NCBI RefSeq assembly: GCF_014748335.1
Contig: NZ_JAAVIY010000004.1
Coordinates: forward strand, 186,001-250,000
Length of the DNA stretch: 64,000 bases
Direction of reading: 5' to 3'
From: Flavobacterium selenitireducens
GTDB lineage: Bacteria; Bacteroidota; Bacteroidia; Flavobacteriales; Flavobacteriaceae
Shown here: positions 60,341 to 64,000 of the stretch, in pieces
Position numbering within the stretch: position 1 is the first letter of the stretch
Layout: each line of letters opens with the position of its first letter
Position numbers and translations under genes: made by a program
Notes under the pieces: generated by a model
Database searches by the model: none
Seen by the model: the letters and a program-made list of their open reading frames with translations, nothing else
What the model was told of the DNA's origin: nothing

Positions 60341-61842
60341 CAGTTTTCGATTTTGAGCGCCGTTGCCGTCTTCATTCGGAGTTCAGCCAGCAATTCAGGA
60401 TTGTCGTTCAGCTTTTTACCGTAAGACGGCACCATTTCGCGGAACTTGTCCTGCCATTCTTTGGTGTTCGCCTTGTCGAAATAACAACGGTGGAGCAGGT
60501 CGATCATGATCGAAGCCGTCGTGGAAGCGCCCGGTGAAGCACCAAGCAATACAGCCAAAGAACCGTCTGCTTTGGTGACGACTTCCGTCCCGAATTCGAG
60601 AACGCCGCCACCGTCTTTCCCTTTTTTGATCACCTGGACGCGCTGGCCGGCGGTTTCCAAAACCCAATCCTCGCTTTTGGCATCGGGCACATATTCGCGC
60701 AAGGCCTCCATTCGGTCATCCTGAGATTGGCGAACCTGATCGATGAGGTATTTCGTCAGCGGAAGATTGTGGAATCCGGCGGACAACATCGGGATGAGAT
60801 TGTTTGATTTGATCGATAGCGGAAGGTCGAGATACGAACCGTTTTTGAGAAACTTCGTCGAAAACCCGGCGTAAGGCCCAAACAACAATTCTTTTTTACC
60901 GTTGATCATGCGGGAATCAACGTGAGGGACAGACATCGGTGGCGCACCAACAGAAGCTTTTCCGTATACTTTCGCAAAGTGTTTTTCGATGACGGCCTCG
61001 TTTGTGCAACGCAGCCATTGACCGCTGACGGGAAATCCGCCAAAACCGTCACCTTCAGGAATGTGCGCTTTTTCGAGCAGCGGAAGCGAGCCGCCGCCGG
61101 CCCCGATGAAAACGAAAGGCGTGCGCGTATGCGACTTTTCCCCGTTGGCGCGGTTGCGTACGGTAATCCGCCAGGTGCCGTTGTCCTTCTGTTTAAGACG
61201 TCTTACCTCGTGGTTGAAAAAAATCGAGACACCGTCCTGCTTTTGGAGGTATTGGAACATCGATCGCGTCAATTCGCCAAAGTTGACATCGGTACCGATT
61301 TTCATATAAGTCGCGGCCGTTTGCTCCCATGCATTGCGGCCTTCCATGACGAGCGGCATCCATTGTTTCTGGACATCGTGGTCTTCGGAATATTCCATTT
61401 GCGAAAACAAAGGGTTGGCTTGCAAGGCGGTGTGTCGGCGTTTGAGATACGAAACGTTCGAAGGTCCCCATACGAAACTGACGTGCGGAATGCTCCTGAT
61501 AAAACCTTCCGGGCTGGAAATCATCCCTTTCTCGACAAGGAAACTCCAGAACTGTCGCGAAACTTCGAAAGATTCAGCGATTTTCAGGGCTTTGGAAATG
61601 TCGATATTTCCTTGCTGGTCTTCCGGCGTGTAATTGAGCTCGCAAAATGCGGAATGCCCGGTGCCGGCGTTGTTCCACGCGTCAGAACTCTCCGCTGCGG
61701 CGTGGTCGAGGCGTTCAAATATCTGGATGCGGATATCGGGCTGCAATTCCTTGAGCATGATGCCCAAAGTGGCGCTCATGATCCCGGCGCCTATGAGCAC
61801 GACATCCGTGCCCGGTTGAATCGAAGTGTTGTCGCTGTTCAT
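60340..61842 (-). CDS. mqo: Malate:quinone oxidoreductase
   Basis: A 500-residue FAD-dependent, membrane-associated enzyme that oxidises malate to oxaloacetate and reduces quinone, in place of or beside NAD-malate dehydrogenase. Motifs: the FAD fold DVVLIGAGIMSATLG at residues 14-28, ERLDHAAAESSDAWNNAGTGHSAFCELNYTP (family signature), FIGAGGGSLPLLEK, GGFPVSGQWLRC and LLGASPGASTTASIM near the C-terminus. Length is typical (about 500). The -7 box at 61861 lies 18 nt upstream of the ATG. Confidence 0.96.
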   Translation of the reverse strand: MNSDNTSIQPGTDVVLIGAGIMSATLGIMLKELQPDIRIQIFERLDHAAAESSDAWNNAGTGHSAFCELNYTPEDQQGNIDISKALKIAESFEVSRQFWSFLVEKGMISSPEGFIRSIPHVSFVWGPSNVSYLKRRHTALQANPLFSQMEYSEDHDVQKQWMPLVMEGRNAWEQTAATYMKIGTDVNFGELTRSMFQYLQKQDGVSIFFNHEVRRLKQKDNGTWRITVRNRANGEKSHTRTPFVFIGAGGGSLPLLEKAHIPEGDGFGGFPVSGQWLRCTNEAVIEKHFAKVYGKASVGAPPMSVPHVDSRMINGKKELLFGPYAGFSTKFLKNGSYLDLPLSIKSNNLIPMLSAGFHNLPLTKYLIDQVRQSQDDRMEALREYVPDAKSEDWVLETAGQRVQVIKKGKDGGGVLEFGTEVVTKADGSLAVLLGASPGASTTASIMIDLLHRCYFDKANTKEWQDKFREMVPSYGKKLNDNPELLAELRMKTATALKIEN

Positions 61843-61860
61843 GGCTGTGTTTTACGCGCG

Positions 61861-61868
61861 CAAAGATA
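61861..61868 (-). promoter_or_regulatory. -7 promoter element for mqo
   Basis: The minus strand reads TATCTTTG (TAnnTTTG), 18 nt before the ATG at 61842. Confidence 0.6.
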
Positions 61869-61938
61869 GGCCGAAACCGCAGTAAAAAGAAGCTATTTAG
61901 AATGAATTTAGAAAAGAATCTACGATAACGTTTTAGCG

Positions 61939-62370
61939 CTAAAACATCTTTCGCGACAGGTAATCGCGCAGCATGATCGCCGCCGAAATCTCATCGAGCA
62001 ACGCCTTGTCCTGACGTTGTTTTTTCTTGAGGCCGGAAGCGAGCATCGCCTGGAACGCCATTTTTGACGTGAAACGTTCATCAACGCGCACGAGTTCCAT
62101 TTCGGGAAACGCCTTTTTGAACGTCTCGACGAATTTTTCGATGATGGACGTGCTCTCCGACGGCGTTCCATCCATTTGCCTGGGTTCGCCTATGAGGACT
62201 TTGACGACGGTTTCTTTTGAAAAATAAGCCTCCAGGAAAGTGATCGCGGTTTCCGACGCTACGGTCGTGAGGCCCGAGGCGATGATCTGCATTTCGTCCG
62301 TGACGGCGACTCCCGTGCGCTTTATTCCGTAATCGATGGCCAGGATGCGGCCAGGCGTCTTTAGGTTCAT
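61939..62370 (-). CDS. ruvX: Putative pre-16S rRNA nuclease / Holliday junction resolvase RuvX (YqgF)
   Basis: A 143-residue RNase H-fold protein. The first catalytic Asp is in ILAIDYGIKRTGVAVTD, the glycine-rich loop in VLIGEPRQMDG, a middle acidic site in LVRVDERFTSKMA, and the last Asp/Glu in KALLDEISAAIMLRDYL. YqgF proteins process the 5' end of 16S rRNA in E. coli and were earlier proposed as junction resolvases. The start MNLKTPGRILAIDYG at 62370 agrees with family length; a longer frame adds nine residues without support. Confidence 0.93.
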   Translation of the reverse strand: MNLKTPGRILAIDYGIKRTGVAVTDEMQIIASGLTTVASETAITFLEAYFSKETVVKVLIGEPRQMDGTPSESTSIIEKFVETFKKAFPEMELVRVDERFTSKMAFQAMLASGLKKKQRQDKALLDEISAAIMLRDYLSRKMF

Positions 62371-62706
62371 GTTGCAAAAGTTAGCCAAAGATCGCAAAAT
62401 ACACGGAATACTGAGCTATAATTTGCCACAGTTGTTCATAAACTGATCGTACCGAAGCGGGTTAGCGCGAACTAAAAAGTAGCCAGACGCCAATGCGAAT
62501 CCGCGGCTGGCTTTCAGCTCGTAACCAAAAAAAATACTTTTAAGGAAATAGGGGCGGAGCAGTTTATTGGGTGTGGCGGGTGTCCCACGATCAGCGTCGT
62601 TAAGCCGGGTCGACAATAGTCGCGCGTTTCCAAGTTGTAACATTTTGTAGCGAAAATTGCTTCCAGTTACAAAACCGTAACACGTTTGGAAAAAACAAGG
62701 AATAGG
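62371..62706. other. 336-bp intergenic region with one isolated repeat fragment
   Basis: No supported gene. GCGAATCCGCGGC at 62495-62507 matches the junction motif of the array at 52.9 kb and may be a lone fragment of that repeat. A 75-codon minus-strand frame here looks like chance. Near the ruvX start the minus strand reads TAACTTTTG, a near-miss of the -7 consensus. Confidence 0.4.
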
Positions 62707-63327
62707 TTACAACTTTTGTGTGGCGAACATGTGTTCCGAAATCCGCTCAATCGCCTTTTCGTACGATTTTTCGCCTACGCCTTGCATTTTCGTCCCCTCG
62801 ACGCGAAATGTCGTCACATCGGTCAAACCGATAAAGCCCAGCAAGAACCGCAAATACGGCTCGGCGAAATCGAGGCCTTTCATCGCTTCGGTCGAATAAA
62901 TGCCGCCACTTGCCATGGCGAGATAGACTTTCTTGTTTTCCAGCAAACCTTTCGGGCCGTTTTCGCCATAAGTGAACGTTGCCCCCGAACGCACGATGTG
63001 GTCGATCCAGGATTTCAAAGTGCCGGGAATGTTGAAGTTGTAGAACGGGACGGCGATCACGATGATATCGGCTTGCCTGATTTCGGATATGGCTGTGTCC
63101 GAATGGAACACGGCGGCTTCGGCTTCCGGCGTCCTTGCTTCCGATGGCAATCCGAAGGCGACGAAATGACTGGCGTCGAGATGCGGAAGCGGGTTTTCGG
63201 AAAGGTCTCGCACGAGGATTTCAACGTCCGTAAATTCCGAAGAAATACGGGTATTGATGGCCGATACCAATTTGTTGCTATGGGAATTTTTTCCGTTTAT
63301 GCTGGAAAGAATGTTCAGTATTTTCAT
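62707..63327 (-). CDS. azoR: FMN-dependent NADH-azoreductase
   Basis: A 206-residue flavodoxin-like quinone/azo reductase. Features: KILNILSSINGKNSHSNKL (FMN phosphate loop), VIAVPFYNFNIPGTLKSWIDHI (the family signature P-M/F-Y-N-F-x-IP), and FTYGENGPKGLLENKKV followed by MASGGIYS. Length fits AzoR of E. coli (201). It reduces quinones and azo compounds and protects against thiol-reactive electrophiles. It is divergent from an HxlR regulator with an inverted repeat in between, a classical arrangement of redox-sensing regulator and target. Confidence 0.93.
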   Translation of the reverse strand: MKILNILSSINGKNSHSNKLVSAINTRISSEFTDVEILVRDLSENPLPHLDASHFVAFGLPSEARTPEAEAAVFHSDTAISEIRQADIIVIAVPFYNFNIPGTLKSWIDHIVRSGATFTYGENGPKGLLENKKVYLAMASGGIYSTEAMKGLDFAEPYLRFLLGFIGLTDVTTFRVEGTKMQGVGEKSYEKAIERISEHMFATQKL

Positions 63328-63352
63328 GTCGTCAATGATTTGTTTAACGACG

Positions 63353-63360
63353 CAAACTTA
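63353..63360 (-). promoter_or_regulatory. -7 promoter element for azoR
   Basis: The minus strand reads TAAGTTTG (TAnnTTTG), 25 nt before the ATG at 63327. The inverted repeat at 63382-63409 falls over its -33 region. Confidence 0.55.
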
Positions 63361-63362
63361 TT

Positions 63363-63370
63363 TACATTTG
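63363..63370 (+). promoter_or_regulatory. -7 promoter element for the hxlR-type gene
   Basis: TACATTTG (TAnnTTTG), 66 nt before the ATG at 63437. The inverted repeat lies just downstream of the expected start of transcription. Confidence 0.5.
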
Positions 63371-63381
63371 CTTTCTAAAAT

Positions 63382-63409
63382 ATAGTAATATCCTTTCGGA
63401 TAGTGCTAT
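63382..63409. promoter_or_regulatory. Candidate HxlR-type operator
   Basis: ATAGTAATATCC (63382-63393) and GGATAGTGCTAT (63398-63409) are inverted copies matching at 10 of 12 positions around TTTC. Its position would let a bound repressor block both the azoR and the regulator promoters. Confidence 0.5.
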
Positions 63410-63436
63410 GCTCGTGTAAAGTAAAGCCATAACACT

Positions 63437-63802
63437 ATGTCACTGAAAACATTGCCAAGCCCGACGCTTACCGCCACCGAATGCACCCAAGCCCTCATGC
63501 ACGTTCGCGATGCGCTGGAAATACTGAGCGGAAAATGGAAATTGCCGATCCTCATCGCGCTCTCGACGGGAGAAATGCGCTTTCGACAAATCGCTACCGA
63601 AGTCAACGGCATAACCGATAAAATGCTGTCAAAGGAACTAAAGGATCTGGAGATCAATCAACTGGTCACGCGAACGGTGCTCGACACGTTCCCGCCAACG
63701 GTAATCTATGCCCGGACCGAGCATGCCGACACGCTGTCCGACGTCATCGCCGCGTTGCGCAAATGGGGCTACCTGCACCGCCAAAAAATAATAAACGGCT
63801 GA
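63437..63802 (+). CDS. HxlR-family winged-helix transcriptional regulator
   Basis: A 121-residue MarR-superfamily regulator. The HxlR signature is ALEILSGKWKLPILIALSTGEMRFRQI, followed by ITDKMLSKELKDLEINQLVTR (recognition helix) and a wing ending VIYARTE. A single Cys lies ahead of the helix (ATECTQAL, residue 16), in the place used for redox sensing by YodB/HypR-type members. It is divergent from azoR and probably represses it until the Cys is modified by quinones or diamide-like electrophiles (inference from the YodB-AzoR1 case). Confidence 0.93.
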   Translation: MSLKTLPSPTLTATECTQALMHVRDALEILSGKWKLPILIALSTGEMRFRQIATEVNGITDKMLSKELKDLEINQLVTRTVLDTFPPTVIYARTEHADTLSDVIAALRKWGYLHRQKIING

Positions 63803-64000
63803 TCAAGCCTTGAATTCCAGTGTTTTACCAAGAAAATCTGAAAAGCGATGCGCCTGTCGCCTTAATTCGGCGAGCCGGTTTTGTGGAATTTTGTACACCA
63901 GGTCGGTCTCAACGATTACCTGATCTTTTTTGACGGTGCGTTTCCAAATGCCGCAAACCTGGCCGTCCACGACGACGATCGGCTTGAAGATGCCGTTCAT
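63803..64000 (-). CDS. AlkZ-like winged-helix DNA-binding protein, C-terminal fragment (runs off right edge)
   Basis: An open frame of 65 codons at the edge, stopping at 63803 directly next to the convergent regulator's stop. The sequence GIFKPIVVVDGQVCGIWKRTVKKDQVIVE followed by a helical end (LAELRRQAHRFSDFLG) matches the C-terminal part of HTH_42/AlkZ-like proteins (V-DG-x-V-x-G-x-W-(K/R)-R). Some relatives are DNA glycosylases that unhook crosslinks; this cannot be judged from the fragment. The Met at 64000 is most likely internal. Confidence 0.75.
   Translation of the reverse strand: MNGIFKPIVVVDGQVCGIWKRTVKKDQVIVETDLVYKIPQNRLAELRRQAHRFSDFLGKTLEFKA

Noticed and set aside
62416-62643. 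A 75-codon minus-strand frame between ruvX and azoR
   Set aside because: No promoter, motif or signal; it crosses the isolated repeat fragment and looks like chance, although a search for relatives would settle it.

Overview
The window comes from a member of the Bacteroidota, most likely a Flavobacteriaceae genus close to Flavobacterium. Supporting signs are three type IX secretion (T9SS) cell-surface proteins, two of them showing the type B (gliding-motility) sorting domain; a SusC-like TonB receptor with a carboxypeptidase-like N-terminus; an archaeal/eukaryote-type ProRS; a malate:quinone oxidoreductase; almost no Shine-Dalgarno sequences; and many promoters of the Bacteroidota -7 type (TAnnTTTG). 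GC content is moderate. No rRNA, phage, plasmid replication or CRISPR genes were seen.

Layout. 0-1.6 kb: the 5' part of a large secreted protein that runs off the left edge. 1.9-8.6 kb: a B12-binding radical SAM enzyme, an RprX/RprY-like two-component pair divergent from a DUF1573 gene, a lipoprotein and rimO. 9-13.7 kb: a FadL-type porin, a Gly/Tyr-rich lipoprotein divergent from proS, two tRNA-Glu genes and rpsT. 13.8-18.9 kb: a signalling block (single-domain regulator, 1168-residue multi-PAS kinase with an N-terminal receiver, membrane kinase). 19-31.2 kb: typA, a likely operon of two giant T9SS type B adhesin-like proteins plus a secreted esterase, an ABC-2 exporter and a lipoprotein. 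31.2-38.2 kb: repeats, a YejK-like nucleoid protein, a pRiA4b ORF-3-like protein, small envelope proteins, a decayed gene and a TonB-dependent receptor. 38.3-41.8 kb: a TPR protein, a LytS-type kinase with a C-terminal 2TM domain, two free-standing 2TM proteins and a LytTR regulator. 41.8-47.2 kb: DUF2490, CsbD, ctaA, a CCA-adding/HD nucleotidyltransferase, a frameshifted GxxExxY (PD-(D/E)XK-like) gene bounded by inverted repeats, and a Sua5/TsaC enzyme. 47.2-55.6 kb: a lipopolysaccharide/surface-glycan locus with a CMP-sialate synthetase fused to a KdsC-like phosphatase, a NeuB-type synthase without SAF domain, a sialyltransferase-like protein, further glycosyltransferases and a Kdo-kinase-like protein, interrupted by a 1.7-kb repeat array. 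55.7-64 kb: dapD, a FUSC protein, a Cof-type phosphatase, mqo, ruvX, azoR divergent from an HxlR regulator, and a partial AlkZ-like gene.

The most unusual content lies between genes. A 464-bp unit with 18-bp inverted ends encloses the broken GxxExxY gene, and its right end is identical to four modules of the array at 52.9-54.5 kb. That array is made of about eleven 105-bp units separated by a second module type. Heptamer tandem repeats begin directly after several stop codons and carry stop triplets in a non-multiple-of-three period. Several genes have a -7 box only 4-5 nt before the start codon, which predicts leaderless mRNAs. Gene functions are inferred from motifs and family knowledge; no database search was possible.
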